Shown: in pieces, positions 16,083 to 27,398 of the stretch | How the letters are laid out: every line of letters begins with the position of its first letter | How positions within the stretch are numbered: position 1 is the first letter of the stretch | Origin: Helicobacter typhlonius | GTDB taxonomy: Bacteria > Campylobacterota > Campylobacteria > Campylobacterales > Helicobacteraceae | DNA: 64,000 bases | Direction of reading: 5' to 3' | NCBI RefSeq assembly: GCF_001460635.1 | Contig: NZ_LN907858.1 | Location: 1,798,001-1,862,000, forward strand | Notes under the pieces: model-generated | Told to the model about the DNA's origin: nothing | What the model saw: the letters and a program-made list of their open reading frames with translations, nothing else | The model's database searches: none | Made by a program: the position numbers and the translations under genes

Positions 16083-18806
16083 ATGAATACTCTAAGCGTG
16101 ATTGATACTTTCGGTTTTTTCTTTAGGAGTTTTTATGCGCTCCCTCCGCTCAAAAATTCACAAGGCTTCCCTACCGGACTACTCGTGGGATTTTGTAACT
16201 TACTTCAGTCTTTATACAAAGACCCCTCTTGCACCTATGTTGTTTTCGCGTTGGAGGGCGGCGGAGAGAATAAGAGGCGCGAGATTTATGACGCTTATAA
16301 ACGCAATCGCCAAGCCCCACCCCAAGAGCTCATTATGCAGCTACCTGTGGCGATTGAGTGGATTAGCAAAATGGGCTTTTTAAATATTAGCATTAATGGC
16401 TATGAAGCCGATGATGTGATTGCCTCTATTAACAAAATCGCAAACAATCAGCACATAGCAGTTAGAATCATCAGCCACGACAAAGATTTATATCAGCTCA
16501 TCGATGAAAACACCTATATCTACGACCCCATTGGCAAAAAAGACATAAAAGAACAACAATGTATCGAAAAATATGGTGTGAAACCTGCGCAGTTTGTTGA
16601 TTATCAATCGCTTGTGGGCGATACTAGCGATAATGTGGCGGGCATCAAGGGAATAGGCGCAAAAAGTGCGCAAAAGCTTATATCACATTTTGGCAGTATA
16701 GAATCTATGTATGCACGCGAGCAGGAACTAGACGACATTGTAAGCCCTCGTATTGCAAATCTCGCTCGCGAAGGCAAAGAAAGTGCGCTTATAAGCAAAA
16801 AGCTTGTAACCTTACACGATGATTTGTTGCAAGAGCTTGACTTAAGCAAATGTCTTATGCCGCAAACCAACCCTATGCTTAAAATCCTCGATGAACTGAA
16901 AAAATATGAGCTGAAAAATATCATCTCAAAGGTGCAATCTCCACACGAGCGACACGCACAGAGGAGAAGTGCGCAAAGAGGCGTAGGAAGCAGTCTTGAT
17001 TCGCTTTCAAAAACAACGCAAAGCTTTTATTTCAAAGCGCACTTGCTCGATAATGTGGCAGATATAGAATCTATCCTCTCGCGCGTGGAAAAAGGCACAA
17101 AAATTGGATTTGATTGCGAGAGTGATAGCCTCAATCTCCAAGAGGCGAATTTGGTTGGATTCTCATTTTGCTTTGACGGAGAAAATACCTACTATGTACC
17201 AGTGGGGCATAATTATTTGGGTGTTGGCAAACAGCTTAGTATAGATGAGGCAAGGCATATTATTTCACGCATTTTTGCCTACCCGCTTATCGGGCATAAT
17301 CTCAAATTTGACTTAAGCCTTATCTATCGCACTTTGGGGCTAGAACACAATAATGAAATTTATGATAGTATGATTTTAGGGTGGCTATATGATTCTATCT
17401 CGCCAGTGGGGCTTGATAAACAAATGCTAAAATGGTTTAAACACACAATGATAAGCTTTGATTCTATTGTGTCAAAAGGTGAAAATTTCTCGCAAGTCAA
17501 TATCAATACTGCTATGCAATACGCCGCCGAAGATGCTGCCGCGACTTTCGCACTCTATCATCGCTTAGAGGAGGAGTTTCACGCAAGGAATTGGGGTGAG
17601 ATTTTGGAGTTAGCCTATACTTTGGAATTTCCATTCATCAAGGTGCTTATGGCAATGGAGTGTGAGGGGATTAAAGTTGATATGGCACTTTTAGAATCTC
17701 TAAGAGACAAGATGAGTGAGCAAATCGCACATTTAAGCGCACAAATTTTCGCCCTTTGTGGAGAAAGCTTCAATCTCAACTCGCCCCAACAACTTTCTCA
17801 AGTGCTTTTTTCACATTTAGGGCTAAAGCCCGGACGCAGTGTCAAGGGAGGTTTAAGCACCGATGAAAAGACGCTTTCAGCCATAGCACACAGCCACGAG
17901 GTCATACCCTTGATTTTGGATTATAGAGAGGCAAACAAGCTTAAAAGCACCTACATAGAACCGCTTTTGCGCTTTGGTGCAACAAATGATGATCATAGAA
18001 TCTATACATCATTTTTGCAAAGTGGCACAGCCACAGGACGACTAAGCTCAAAATCGCCAAATTTACAAAATATTCCGGTAAGACGCGAGGAGGGACGCAA
18101 AATCCGCGAGGCATTTATAAGCAAAGACAGGTATAGCCTCATAAGTATTGATTATTCTCAAATTGAATTGCGCCTTTTGGCACATTTTTGCAAAGATGAT
18201 TCACTGCTTGAATCTTTTAGGCAAGATAAAGATATTCACTATGAAACAGCTGCGCGACTTTTTGGTAAGGAAAATGCAGAGCAAAAACGTGCGATTGCAA
18301 AGTCAATTAACTTTGGACTTATCTATGGTATGGGGAGCAAAAAACTTTCTCAAACTCTGCAGATTTCACTAAAAGAGGCAAAAAGCTATATTGAAAGCTA
18401 CTTTGCACTTTTCCCCACAATAAAGGATTTTCTCAACGCGCAGGAGGCATTTTTACTAGAAAATGGTTATTCGCAGACATTGCTCGGGCATAGACGATAT
18501 TTTGACTTTGAAAGTGCTACTGATTTTATGAAAGCAAACTTTTTGCGTGAGGGCATAAACTCTATTTTTCAAGGTAGCGCGGCAGATTTAATCAAGCTTT
18601 CAATGTGTGAGATTCACAAAAAATATGCAAAAAGTGATTTAAAAATGCTCCTGCAAGTGCATGATGAACTCATTTTTGAAGCACCTAGCAAAAAGGCGCA
18701 AGAATATGCACAAGAAGTGGCGCATATAATGAATAACATCTACACGCTTGAAGTGCCTTTAAAATGTGGCGTGAGTATCGGGCATAACTGGGCAGAGCTA
18801 AAATAA
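16083..18806 (+). CDS. polA: DNA polymerase I
   Basis: PolA fills gaps and removes RNA primers. The ATG at 16083 (GAGGAG upstream) gives 907 residues. In order: the 5'-3' exonuclease domain (YKRNRQAPP; GYEADDVIASI; VGDTSDNVAGIKGIGAKSA), a 3'-5' exonuclease domain and the polymerase domain (SIDYSQIELRLLAHF; RAIAKSINFGLIYGMG; LLQVHDELIFE). The proofreading motifs look intact: FDCES, GHNLKFD and YAAED, each with its acidic residues. It is divergent from tpiA and followed by fabI with its own promoter. Confidence 0.95.
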   Translation: MNTLSVIDTFGFFFRSFYALPPLKNSQGFPTGLLVGFCNLLQSLYKDPSCTYVVFALEGGGENKRREIYDAYKRNRQAPPQELIMQLPVAIEWISKMGFLNISINGYEADDVIASINKIANNQHIAVRIISHDKDLYQLIDENTYIYDPIGKKDIKEQQCIEKYGVKPAQFVDYQSLVGDTSDNVAGIKGIGAKSAQKLISHFGSIESMYAREQELDDIVSPRIANLAREGKESALISKKLVTLHDDLLQELDLSKCLMPQTNPMLKILDELKKYELKNIISKVQSPHERHAQRRSAQRGVGSSLDSLSKTTQSFYFKAHLLDNVADIESILSRVEKGTKIGFDCESDSLNLQEANLVGFSFCFDGENTYYVPVGHNYLGVGKQLSIDEARHIISRIFAYPLIGHNLKFDLSLIYRTLGLEHNNEIYDSMILGWLYDSISPVGLDKQMLKWFKHTMISFDSIVSKGENFSQVNINTAMQYAAEDAAATFALYHRLEEEFHARNWGEILELAYTLEFPFIKVLMAMECEGIKVDMALLESLRDKMSEQIAHLSAQIFALCGESFNLNSPQQLSQVLFSHLGLKPGRSVKGGLSTDEKTLSAIAHSHEVIPLILDYREANKLKSTYIEPLLRFGATNDDHRIYTSFLQSGTATGRLSSKSPNLQNIPVRREEGRKIREAFISKDRYSLISIDYSQIELRLLAHFCKDDSLLESFRQDKDIHYETAARLFGKENAEQKRAIAKSINFGLIYGMGSKKLSQTLQISLKEAKSYIESYFALFPTIKDFLNAQEAFLLENGYSQTLLGHRRYFDFESATDFMKANFLREGINSIFQGSAADLIKLSMCEIHKKYAKSDLKMLLQVHDELIFEAPSKKAQEYAQEVAHIMNNIYTLEVPLKCGVSIGHNWAELK

Positions 18807-18867
18807 AGCGCAGATTCTAAAACTTATGAATCTTGTGTGTTGTGGATAGCGATTTATCAACATTTAG

Positions 18868-20342
<1,475 letters not shown>

Positions 20343-20421
20343 TATTTCTCCTTTTTGTGAGGTTGTTATAAGCTTATCAGTTTTGCAAACCACAGCTTAA
20401 TATAAAAATCACATTTTTTGA

Positions 20422-20469
20422 TTAGAATTTTAATATATAAGGTAACCAATCGAATAAATACCATAACAT
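20422..20469 (-). CDS. 15-residue hydrophobic micropeptide (candidate)
   Basis: ATG at 20469, TAA at 20422-20424, peptide MLWYLFDWLPYILKF. AAGGAGG ends 5 bases before the ATG, an ideal ribosome site. The peptide is strongly aromatic and hydrophobic. It lies about 70 bases after a similar tiny ORF and before the outer membrane protein gene, all on one strand. No family is known to me; expression is not proven. Confidence 0.45.
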   Translation of the reverse strand: MLWYLFDWLPYILKF

Positions 20470-20540
20470 ATTTTCCTCCTTTTTATACTATTAAAGATGT
20501 AATCGTAGGGTAGATTTCTACCCTGATAGATAGCCTCAAA

Positions 20541-20585
20541 TTAGAATTGAAGACCAATGAGTATTCCAGCGACTAATGCCCACAT
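20541..20585 (-). CDS. 14-residue hydrophobic micropeptide (candidate)
   Basis: ATG at 20585, TAA at 20541-20543, peptide MWALVAGILIGLQF. AAAAGGAGG ends 6 bases before the ATG. It follows a consensus -10 box with a Fur-box-like site by about 55 bases. An 8-base perfect hairpin (AGGGTAGA/TCTACCCT, 20507-20524) separates it from the second tiny ORF. It could be a leader peptide, a membrane micropeptide or a small toxin. Confidence 0.45.
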   Translation of the reverse strand: MWALVAGILIGLQF

Positions 20586-20641
20586 ACTACACCTCCTTTT
20601 AAAGATTATCCCAAACCAAAACTTTATGATTTGATTGAATG

Positions 20642-20672
20642 ATTATACTATAAAATATAATAATTGTTATTA
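20642..20672 (-). promoter_or_regulatory. Promoter with Fur-box-like operator for the tiny ORFs
   Basis: On the minus strand a perfect TATAAT lies at 20642-20647. TAATAATTGTTATTA at 20658-20672 (plus-strand reading) matches 13 of the 14 defined positions of the H. pylori Fur box TAATAATnATTATTA. It covers the -35 region, the classical place for repression. The divergent rimO promoter (TACAAT near 20738) starts about 65 bases away and may also feel it. Confidence 0.6.
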
Positions 20673-20776
20673 TTTTATATATCAATATTTTGAGTAATGT
20701 AATTTTGTAACATAATCTTTTTTAAGTCAAATTTGCCTACAATGTGTCTTTTATTTTCATAAAGGATTCAAAAACA

Positions 20777-22120
20777 ATGCGTTTTAGAGAACGACAGAGC
20801 CTCCACCTCATCTCACTTGGCTGCACAAAGAATCTTGTAGATTCTGAAGTAATGCTTGGACGATTACAATCTTATACCCTCACACAAGAGCTTGAGAATG
20901 CTGATGTGATTATCATTAATACTTGCGGTTTTATAGAATCTGCTAAGCAAGAGAGCATTCAAACCATACTTTATGCGCTTAACTCTCGTAAAAAGGGTGC
21001 GGTGCTTGTAGTGAGCGGGTGTTTAAGTGAGCGTTATGCTAAAGAGCTCAAAGAGGAGATTCCAGAGATTGATATTATTACGGGCGTGGGCGATTATGAC
21101 AAGATTGATGTAATGGTGAGAGAGCTTAAATCCATGCAATCCAATCAAGTTTTTTTAGCCAATGAAACCCACGAGCGCAGTATTATCGGCTCAAATTTTC
21201 ACGCATATATTAAGCTAAGCGAAGGGTGCAATCAAAGTTGTAGCTTTTGTGCGATTCCTAGTTTCAAGGGGAAGCTCCACTCTCGCAGCCTAGAATCCAC
21301 CACAAAAGAGCTGCTTCATCTCTACGAAAAGGGCTTTCGTGATTTTAGCTTTATCGCTCAAGATTCTAGCTCATATATGCGTGATTTAGGGCAAAAAGAT
21401 GGGCTTATACAGCTTATTAAACGCATTGACTCGCTCAAACTCCCCATTAGCTGTAGAATCCTCTATCTCTACCCTACGACAACAAGCCTTGAACTCATTG
21501 CCACGCTTGGAAACTCGGCAAGTTTCTTGCCCTATTTTGATATGCCAATCCAACATATTTCAGATTCTATGTTGAAAATTATGCGGCGTGGGGCAAATAG
21601 AGCCAAGCACATAGAGATTTTAAAAGCAATGCGCGAGATTGAAGGCAGCTTTGTGCGCACGAGCTTTGTGATTGGACATCCGGGCGAGGGCGAGGCGGAG
21701 TTTGAAGAGTTATGCGCATTTGTGGAAGATTTCACATTTGATAGGGCAAATCTTTTTGCCTACTCGCCGCAGCTTGGCACAAGAGCGTATGAGATGAGTA
21801 ATCGTGTGAGTGCCAAAACGACTAACGCACGACTAAATAGGCTCAATGCCATTATCAAAGCGCAGGTAAAACATCACAATAAAGTACTTGTAGGCAAGGA
21901 ATGCGTGGCAATTTGTGAGGGTAAAAGCGAGATAAGCGAGTATTTTTATAAGGCGCGATTAAAACTTTGGGGTAAAGACATTGATGGGGAGATTCTGCTT
22001 AATGATAGTGAGATTTGCGATGAAAGTGGGCAAATGCTTCCGCTGAATGAGGGCTATTATCGTATGCAAATCACAGAATATAAGCAAAACTTTCTTTTTG
22101 GTAAAGTTCTTGCGCACTAA
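20777..22120 (+). CDS. rimO: Ribosomal protein S12 methylthiotransferase
   Basis: RimO is a radical SAM enzyme that methylthiolates an aspartate of ribosomal protein S12. With the ATG at 20777 it has 447 residues. The N-terminal MTTase domain carries three cluster cysteines (LGCTKN, NTCGFIESAK, VSGCLSERY). The radical SAM motif is GCNQSCSFCAIPSFKG, whose IPSF-G-HSR context fits RimO rather than MiaB. A C-terminal TRAM-like domain completes it. The upstream GTG at 20744 would add 11 residues but has no ribosome site. Confidence 0.9.
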   Translation: MRFRERQSLHLISLGCTKNLVDSEVMLGRLQSYTLTQELENADVIIINTCGFIESAKQESIQTILYALNSRKKGAVLVVSGCLSERYAKELKEEIPEIDIITGVGDYDKIDVMVRELKSMQSNQVFLANETHERSIIGSNFHAYIKLSEGCNQSCSFCAIPSFKGKLHSRSLESTTKELLHLYEKGFRDFSFIAQDSSSYMRDLGQKDGLIQLIKRIDSLKLPISCRILYLYPTTTSLELIATLGNSASFLPYFDMPIQHISDSMLKIMRRGANRAKHIEILKAMREIEGSFVRTSFVIGHPGEGEAEFEELCAFVEDFTFDRANLFAYSPQLGTRAYEMSNRVSAKTTNARLNRLNAIIKAQVKHHNKVLVGKECVAICEGKSEISEYFYKARLKLWGKDIDGEILLNDSEICDESGQMLPLNEGYYRMQITEYKQNFLFGKVLAH

Positions 22121-22194
22121 TGTGTATCAAGACAGATTCAGAATCCCTATGGTATTTTTGTGCGTATATTCAGCAATTTATGGGGTTTTAGTCT

Positions 22195-22437
22195 ATGGAT
22201 AAAGAAATATTGCTCTCAAACATAAACAGGATTCACACCACTACAATGGGACTTGAAAGGATAAGGAAAAATCTTAGAATCCGCACAAACAATGTCCTAG
22301 GATACTGCAAGGACAAAATATTAGATAAGCATTGCCACATATACAGGCAAGGCAAAAATTGGTATTGTGAAGTCGATAATATAAAAATAACGATTAACGC
22401 ATCAAGCTACTCTATCATCACAGCGCACAGTATTTGA
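22195..22437 (+). CDS. DUF3781 family protein
   Basis: The 80-residue cytoplasmic protein contains IHTTTMGLERIRKNL, GKNWYCEV and a C-terminal TINASSYSIITAHSI. These match what I recall of DUF3781, small proteins scattered in Firmicutes and a few proteobacteria. Its function is unknown. It stands alone 74 bases after rimO with a weak ribosome site. The patchy distribution suggests acquisition by transfer. Confidence 0.75.
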   Translation: MDKEILLSNINRIHTTTMGLERIRKNLRIRTNNVLGYCKDKILDKHCHIYRQGKNWYCEVDNIKITINASSYSIITAHSI

Positions 22438-22531
22438 TAAAACATATTAGCTCTTTGTGCATTACTCACAATAAGTAAAAAAATACTTACACAATCAAAG
22501 AAAATTAAATATTTTTTAATTAACTATGACG

Positions 22532-22537
22532 TATAAT
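22532..22537 (+). promoter_or_regulatory. -10 box of the chemoreceptor gene
   Basis: A perfect TATAAT (context GACGTATAATTAC) lies about 60 bases before the chemoreceptor start. An inverted AAGTA/TACTT with a 6-A centre lies about 50 bases upstream. No sigma-28 (FliA-type) signature was seen. Confidence 0.55.
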
Positions 22538-22595
22538 TACACCCGAGATTTGATGAAATTTATCTCTACCTCTAACTAACGCTCAAGGGGTTTTT

Positions 22596-24602
22596 ATGCT
22601 TTCACTCATTCGTGCCTTAGGCATCAAAAAACAAATTCTTATCTCATTAGGTATCCCTCTCATCGCCCTTATTTGCTTTCTCTTTCTGCAGCTCTCCCAA
22701 ACCTTTGCTTCTATGTCTCAATCTCAAATACTAGAAAAGCAAATTTTAATATCCGAACAAATCTCAAAACTCGTTCATGAAATGCAAAAAGAACGTGGGT
22801 TGAGTGCAGGATTTGTCGCGAGTAAAGGCACAAAATTTGCCAATGAGATTAAAGAGCAACGCATTCTTACAGATAAAGAGTATAAAACTTTGCGTGATAT
22901 GGTTGCAGAAAACAATGATGTAGATTCACGTTTTCTTTCCGCTTTACAACAAGGATTGGAATTAGTGGAAAAAATTTCCCAAACAAGGCAAAAAGCCGAT
23001 ACTTCTATGAATACCCAAGAGAATGTGGGAGGGCAAGTTGTAGGGTATTACACAACAACGATTGCTTTTTTACTTGATAGTGTTTTAGAATCTACAAAAA
23101 TTATTAATGACGCACAGCTTGCTAAATCTATGGTGGCTTATACAAGTTTTCTTTACGCAAAAGAGCGCGCAGGGCTAGAGCGCGCCACCGCAAATGGAAT
23201 CTTTGTCGCTAATGTCGCCCCAAACAATGCGGGCTACAACAAAGTAGTTTCACTTATTGCCGAGCAAGAAGCATTTTTAAAGATTTTTCTTTCTCTTGCC
23301 TCACAGCAAAGCCTTGATTTTTATCACAACGCAATCAAACATCAAAGTTTTGCTGAAGTTGATAAAATGCGTAATATCCTCCACGAAAAGCGTCATAGCG
23401 GAGATTTTGGGATTGATGCGAAAGTATGGTTTGATACCATTACACAAAAAATCAATGTGCTTAAAGACATTGAGGATTTCATCGCATCTTATATTAACAA
23501 ATCTATCAATGCGCATATTGATACCCTACAAAGTAGCTTTAGGCTACTCCTCACCATATATAGCCTTGTGCTTATTTTTACCATTATTGTTAGCATAGCA
23601 ATGGTTAGGAGCATTCTTACTCGCCTTAATAATGTCAATCTCAAACTTGCCTATATCACACAAAACAAAGATTTGACAGGACAGGTAAAAATTCTTGCAA
23701 ATGATGAAATTTCAAGAATGGCGCGCTCTGTAAATGCCTTTATCCGCTATATACACGATGTATTCTTGGAGGTAATGAAACTTATCAAAAACAATCTCTC
23801 CATCACACAAATGCTTGTTGAAACATCATCTCATCTTGATAGCAACACTAAAAATATTGCCAAAATTTCACAGGATAACACCGAGCTAGGCGAAAGGAGT
23901 GTGAATATCATTGAGCAAAACATCACCCTTTCAAATGCAACAAAAGAATCTTTAGAAGATGTGCTTAATACGATGCAGCAAACTCAAGCACTCATAAGCT
24001 CTATCAACGAAGAAATCACAAAAGACGCACAAAAAGAAGATGAAAATATGCAAAAGATTCTCTCTCTTGCTAATGAGGCAAAAAATATTCAAAGTGTACT
24101 TGTAACTATTACCGACATAGCAGACCAAACAAACCTCTTAGCACTTAATGCAGCTATTGAAGCAGCGAGAGCTGGGGAGCACGGACGAGGCTTTGCTGTG
24201 GTGGCTGATGAAGTGAGAAAACTAGCGGAGCGCACACAGCATTCCATTACCGAGACAGGTAGCATTATCCAATCTGTCTTGCAGTCTATTGATGAAGTAT
24301 CAAGTGATATGGAAACCAGTGCCAAATCAATGAATAATCTTTCAAAGCAGGGTGAAGTGATGTATGGCAATATACAATCTCTTGCCACACTCGTGCAAGA
24401 AACAATGCAAAAATCATTGCAAAGCCTAGAGGGAGCACAAATGGCGAATGAAAATACATCAATGATTGTTGATAATGGTGTTAAAATCGCCGCTTGTGTA
24501 AGCCAAATCGTAGAAATCAATAATAATATGCAAAAAAGCTCACACGAACTCGCCAATCAAAGCAATGCGCTTGATGAAATGATAAGCACCTTTAAAACAT
24601 AA
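22596..24602 (+). CDS. Methyl-accepting chemotaxis protein with NIT sensor domain
   Basis: The 668-residue receptor has a first membrane helix (about 10-32) and a periplasmic all-helical domain of about 280 residues. This contains [17 protein letters not shown] and [17 protein letters not shown], typical of the NIT (nitrate/nitrite-sensing) family. A second helix (about 316-337), a HAMP linker ([20 protein letters not shown]) and the cytoplasmic signalling tip follow ([33 protein letters not shown]). The tip binds CheA/CheW. A nitrate or nitrite ligand is suggested by the domain name only. AAGGGG precedes the ATG by 5 bases. Confidence 0.88.
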   Translation: MLSLIRALGIKKQILISLGIPLIALICFLFLQLSQTFASMSQSQILEKQILISEQISKLVHEMQKERGLSAGFVASKGTKFANEIKEQRILTDKEYKTLRDMVAENNDVDSRFLSALQQGLELVEKISQTRQKADTSMNTQENVGGQVVGYYTTTIAFLLDSVLESTKIINDAQLAKSMVAYTSFLYAKERAGLERATANGIFVANVAPNNAGYNKVVSLIAEQEAFLKIFLSLASQQSLDFYHNAIKHQSFAEVDKMRNILHEKRHSGDFGIDAKVWFDTITQKINVLKDIEDFIASYINKSINAHIDTLQSSFRLLLTIYSLVLIFTIIVSIAMVRSILTRLNNVNLKLAYITQNKDLTGQVKILANDEISRMARSVNAFIRYIHDVFLEVMKLIKNNLSITQMLVETSSHLDSNTKNIAKISQDNTELGERSVNIIEQNITLSNATKESLEDVLNTMQQTQALISSINEEITKDAQKEDENMQKILSLANEAKNIQSVLVTITDIADQTNLLALNAAIEAARAGEHGRGFAVVADEVRKLAERTQHSITETGSIIQSVLQSIDEVSSDMETSAKSMNNLSKQGEVMYGNIQSLATLVQETMQKSLQSLEGAQMANENTSMIVDNGVKIAACVSQIVEINNNMQKSSHELANQSNALDEMISTFKT

Positions 24603-24779
24603 TCACGCTTTGCTAGAGAGCTTGTTTATTAGGTTGCATTTTACAATCAGGCGATTGGTTGCTTCTATTCCTATTTGGTGGTATGTTTATAATTGATTTA
24701 GTAAAGTATGATTAGCAGCATTACAATAAACAAATTATAGTCTTTGGTTTTTTAGAGACAGATAGAAGCATAAATGTAA

Positions 24780-24960
24780 ATGGGGAAGAGTGGTAAATTT
24801 AATGTAAGTATAGGTATGTTTGGGAATATACAGGGCAGAGACTCAGGCGTCCATAAAGCCTTAGATTTATTCGCACAAACAGGAACAAAGCTTTATGCTC
24901 CATTAGATTGTGAAGAGTTTTTAAAATACTACAATACCGATAGAGCAAGAGGTTTAATTA
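24780..24960 (+). pseudogene. Remnant of an M23 (LytM-type) peptidase
   Basis: About 40 codons here read as a piece of an M23 metallopeptidase: IGMFGNIQGRDSGVHKALDL followed by FAQTGTKLYAPLDCE. HKALD matches the zinc motif HxxxD (usually HxGxD), and GTKLYAP the following strand; the downstream HxH motif is missing. An in-frame stop lies just before the ATG at 24780, and the frame runs on into the membrane protein that follows. It is a truncated fragment, probably of an effector or cell-wall hydrolase gene. The identification rests on short motifs. Confidence 0.4.
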
Positions 24961-25721
24961 TGTTTAGATATTATTTTATACAATATTTTAAACCATATCA
25001 AAGACAAATAAAAATACTATACAACACCTTTTTTGCTTATTTTTTACTTGAGTTATTTGTTGGAGTTTTTGGAACTCTAGTGCTTATGGCATATTTTAAA
25101 AACGATACTGCCTTAGAAATTCAATTTATGCAAAACCTCCCTATGAGTGTGAAAATACTATTTATACATTCTTGTTGGTTTTATGTAGCAACTTGTATTT
25201 TAATCATTTTTAGCTTATTCTTTACTCCTAGTTTCGCAAGAGCAAAAAATCATAATGTGGGCAAGATTCTAATGGAAGTAAAATGGCAAAGGTGGAGATT
25301 TACAGGTTGGATTTATATATTTTTTCTTGCTGGATTTTTGATATTTATAGTATATGGCTTAGGTTTGAAACTCTACGCTTTTGGCTTAGTTGTGTCGTTG
25401 ATATGCTGGAATAAGTCATTGGAGTATATATCTCAAAATTCTCTTAGTATCACAGAAAATGGTTTATTAGTTGGGCGAATCTTTAGTGATGTCTTTATTC
25501 CTTATGAACATTTCTACCTTTTAAGTGAGAAAGATATACAAGTTGCTTTGAATGCCAATGTGATATATTTTAGATATGGTGAGGGAAGCAATGATATATT
25601 AAGTTTTGAGTTGATTGTTAAAAATGGAAGCCAAGTAAAGGAATCTTTTATGAATTTTTACAATGAAAAAGTAAAAGAATATAAGCAATCTCACCAAGAG
25701 GATTCTACAAATGCAAACTAA
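24961..25721 (+). CDS. Multipass membrane protein of unknown function
   Basis: With the ATG at 24961 (AAGAGG 7 bases upstream) the product has 253 residues. It has four likely membrane helices (about residues 20-42, 60-85, 115-135, 137-152) and a C-terminal cytoplasmic domain of about 90 residues ending in a charged tail. Translation from 24780 would prepend the M23 remnant and is less likely. I do not recognise the family. The helix pairs followed by a domain starting SLSITENGLLVGRIF resemble in outline bacterial YcxB-like proteins, which often occur as immunity or toxin-associated proteins; this is a guess. The gene is AT-richer than its neighbours. Confidence 0.6.
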
Positions 25722-25790
25722 CAACACAAATACGAATAATAGCGAGGAGTAAGCAACTTGATTCAATATATAGACAATGGAGGCAAGAAT

Positions 25791-26062
25791 ATGGATACAA
25801 AGCAAGATATAAGATATGATGAGTTTGGAGAGGAGATTATGTATGAGCTGAAACATAATCCTAATTAGTGGGATTATCTCATACTTTGTTCTATGATTCT
25901 AAAGATAAATATAATCACATTCTTTCAGCAGAAGTTATAATGTGCGGTATTGATTGCAAATCATTGCTTAATAATATAACACTACCGACACAAGAAAACA
26001 CAGAAATTCAAAGCGATTTAGTATCACAAGAAAAGATGGAAGGAGCACAACGATGGCAGTAG
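25791..26062 (+). pseudogene. Possible frameshifted small gene
   Basis: An ORF with a good ribosome site (GGAGG, 7 bases) starts at 25791, encodes MDTKQDIRYDEFGEEIMYEL and stops at 25866-25868 after 25 residues. A second frame, open from 25868 to 26062, continues with LSHTLFYDSKDKYNHILSAE and later VIMCGIDCKSLL. Joining them needs one frameshift near 25866. Neither part matches a family I know. The unit overlaps the start of the next gene. Two unrelated small ORFs is the alternative. Confidence 0.35.
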
Positions 26063-26577
26063 CGATGGGCATTGTCCTTTTTATAACGCTTATGCTTCCT
26101 ATATCTACAATATTTTACACTGCTGCCACAATGCTTGTGCTGTGGCTACCCTATCAGCTGCGTTACTGCATTGATATATATTTTCTCTTAGGAATGCTTA
26201 TAGGCTATATTGTGGTGGGTATTCTTGGCTCTACCTTCTTTTTCTTGTATATCAGAGATGTATCATTCATTCGTTTTTTGCTTATCATTGTGGGTATCTC
26301 AAGCCTTTTTATCGCTTTTCCCCACATTTGCTATGTGTTTTATAAATTTATCAAATCCCCAAAACAAGCGCAACATCAGCCCATTGCAACAGATGTGGCA
26401 ATGCCTCATTCTATACCCCGTGAATCTTTTGCCTCATCTTGCGCTACGCCCTCCAACAAAGCCCCGCTTTTTAAAACAATCCCGCCCAAAATCGTGCTTG
26501 GTGCGTGCGTAAGCGGACTATGGGGGATAATAGTATTGGCGACTATGTTCTTTCTAGTGGGATTATTTAGATTCTAG
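26053..26577 (+). CDS. Multipass membrane protein of unknown function
   Basis: The 174-residue protein has about three N-terminal helices (residues 2-30, 42-68, 75-98), a polar, Pro/Ser-rich linker (about 100-143) and one C-terminal helix (about 147-170). AAGGAG precedes the ATG by 7 bases. No family is recognised. It converges on cysE with a 4-base overlap. Together with the membrane protein at 24961 and the M23 remnant it forms a small patch that looks acquired and partly decayed. Confidence 0.6.
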   Translation: MAVAMGIVLFITLMLPISTIFYTAATMLVLWLPYQLRYCIDIYFLLGMLIGYIVVGILGSTFFFLYIRDVSFIRFLLIIVGISSLFIAFPHICYVFYKFIKSPKQAQHQPIATDVAMPHSIPRESFASSCATPSNKAPLFKTIPPKIVLGACVSGLWGIIVLATMFFLVGLFRF

Positions 26578-27395
26578 TCTCTCAAACTGCGCAAGAAAGC
26601 GGTATAGATGCTATCTAGCTCCTCTCTTTCCTTGCGAAGTTTGTCGCTGCATTTTTGTTCGCCCTCTGCCTTATTAGAATCTTTACTCAAATCCGCTGCA
26701 CAATCTAGCACAGATTCTAGAATCTGCATTCGCTTGAGGAGATATTCAAACGCCGCCTTGTCAATATCGGGCAGCTTGTTTATGGCATTTGCTTCTTTTG
26801 CCCTACCTTTGATTATCACACGCGCGGGGATTCCCACAGCAGTGCAATCTTGTGGCACATCTTTTATTACCACAGAATTTGCACCAATTTTGGCATTTGC
26901 GCCAATGCGGATATTTCCTAGAATCTTCGCCCCAGCACCAATGACAACGCCATCTTCTATGGTGGGGTGGCGTTTGACTTTTTCAAGGCTTGTGCCACCT
27001 AGCGTTACGCCTTGATAAATCATCACATCATTGCCTACTTCGGCAGTCTCGCCAATGACTACCCCTGTGGCGTGGTCAATAAAAACACGTCTGCCAATCG
27101 TAGCCGCAGGGTGAATATCCACATTTGTTATAAAGCCCGTAAGCCCCATAAGAATACGCGCTAAAACTTTGAATCCAACCTTATGAAGCCTGTGCGCAAT
27201 ACGATAATGCACGAGCGCAATCAGCCCGGGGTAGTTAAAAAATAATTCTATGCTCTTATTAATGGCGGGGTCTTTTTGTCTGATAATGCAAAAATCCTCC
27301 TTGATAGTCTGCCATAGTCCTATGGGTTGGGTGGCGTGAAAGGGTGTAGATTCTATATTATTTTCTATGTGATTTGGTGTGCGTGATTCTTCCAC
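26574..27395 (-). CDS. cysE: Serine O-acetyltransferase
   Basis: CysE makes O-acetylserine, the carbon skeleton for cysteine synthesis. The 273-residue protein has an N-terminal helical domain and a left-handed beta-helix of hexapeptide repeats (GRRVFIDHATGVVIGETAEVG; GAKILGNIRIGANAKIGANS). The catalytic His is in FIDHATG. The C-terminal 70 residues (about 205-273, charged and helical) go beyond the usual short tail, so feedback inhibition by cysteine, which uses the tail, may differ. It lies 3 bases after speA and is cotranscribed with it. Confidence 0.93.
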   Translation of the reverse strand: MEESRTPNHIENNIESTPFHATQPIGLWQTIKEDFCIIRQKDPAINKSIELFFNYPGLIALVHYRIAHRLHKVGFKVLARILMGLTGFITNVDIHPAATIGRRVFIDHATGVVIGETAEVGNDVMIYQGVTLGGTSLEKVKRHPTIEDGVVIGAGAKILGNIRIGANAKIGANSVVIKDVPQDCTAVGIPARVIIKGRAKEANAINKLPDIDKAAFEYLLKRMQILESVLDCAADLSKDSNKAEGEQKCSDKLRKEREELDSIYTAFLRSLRD

Positions 27396-27398
27396 CCT

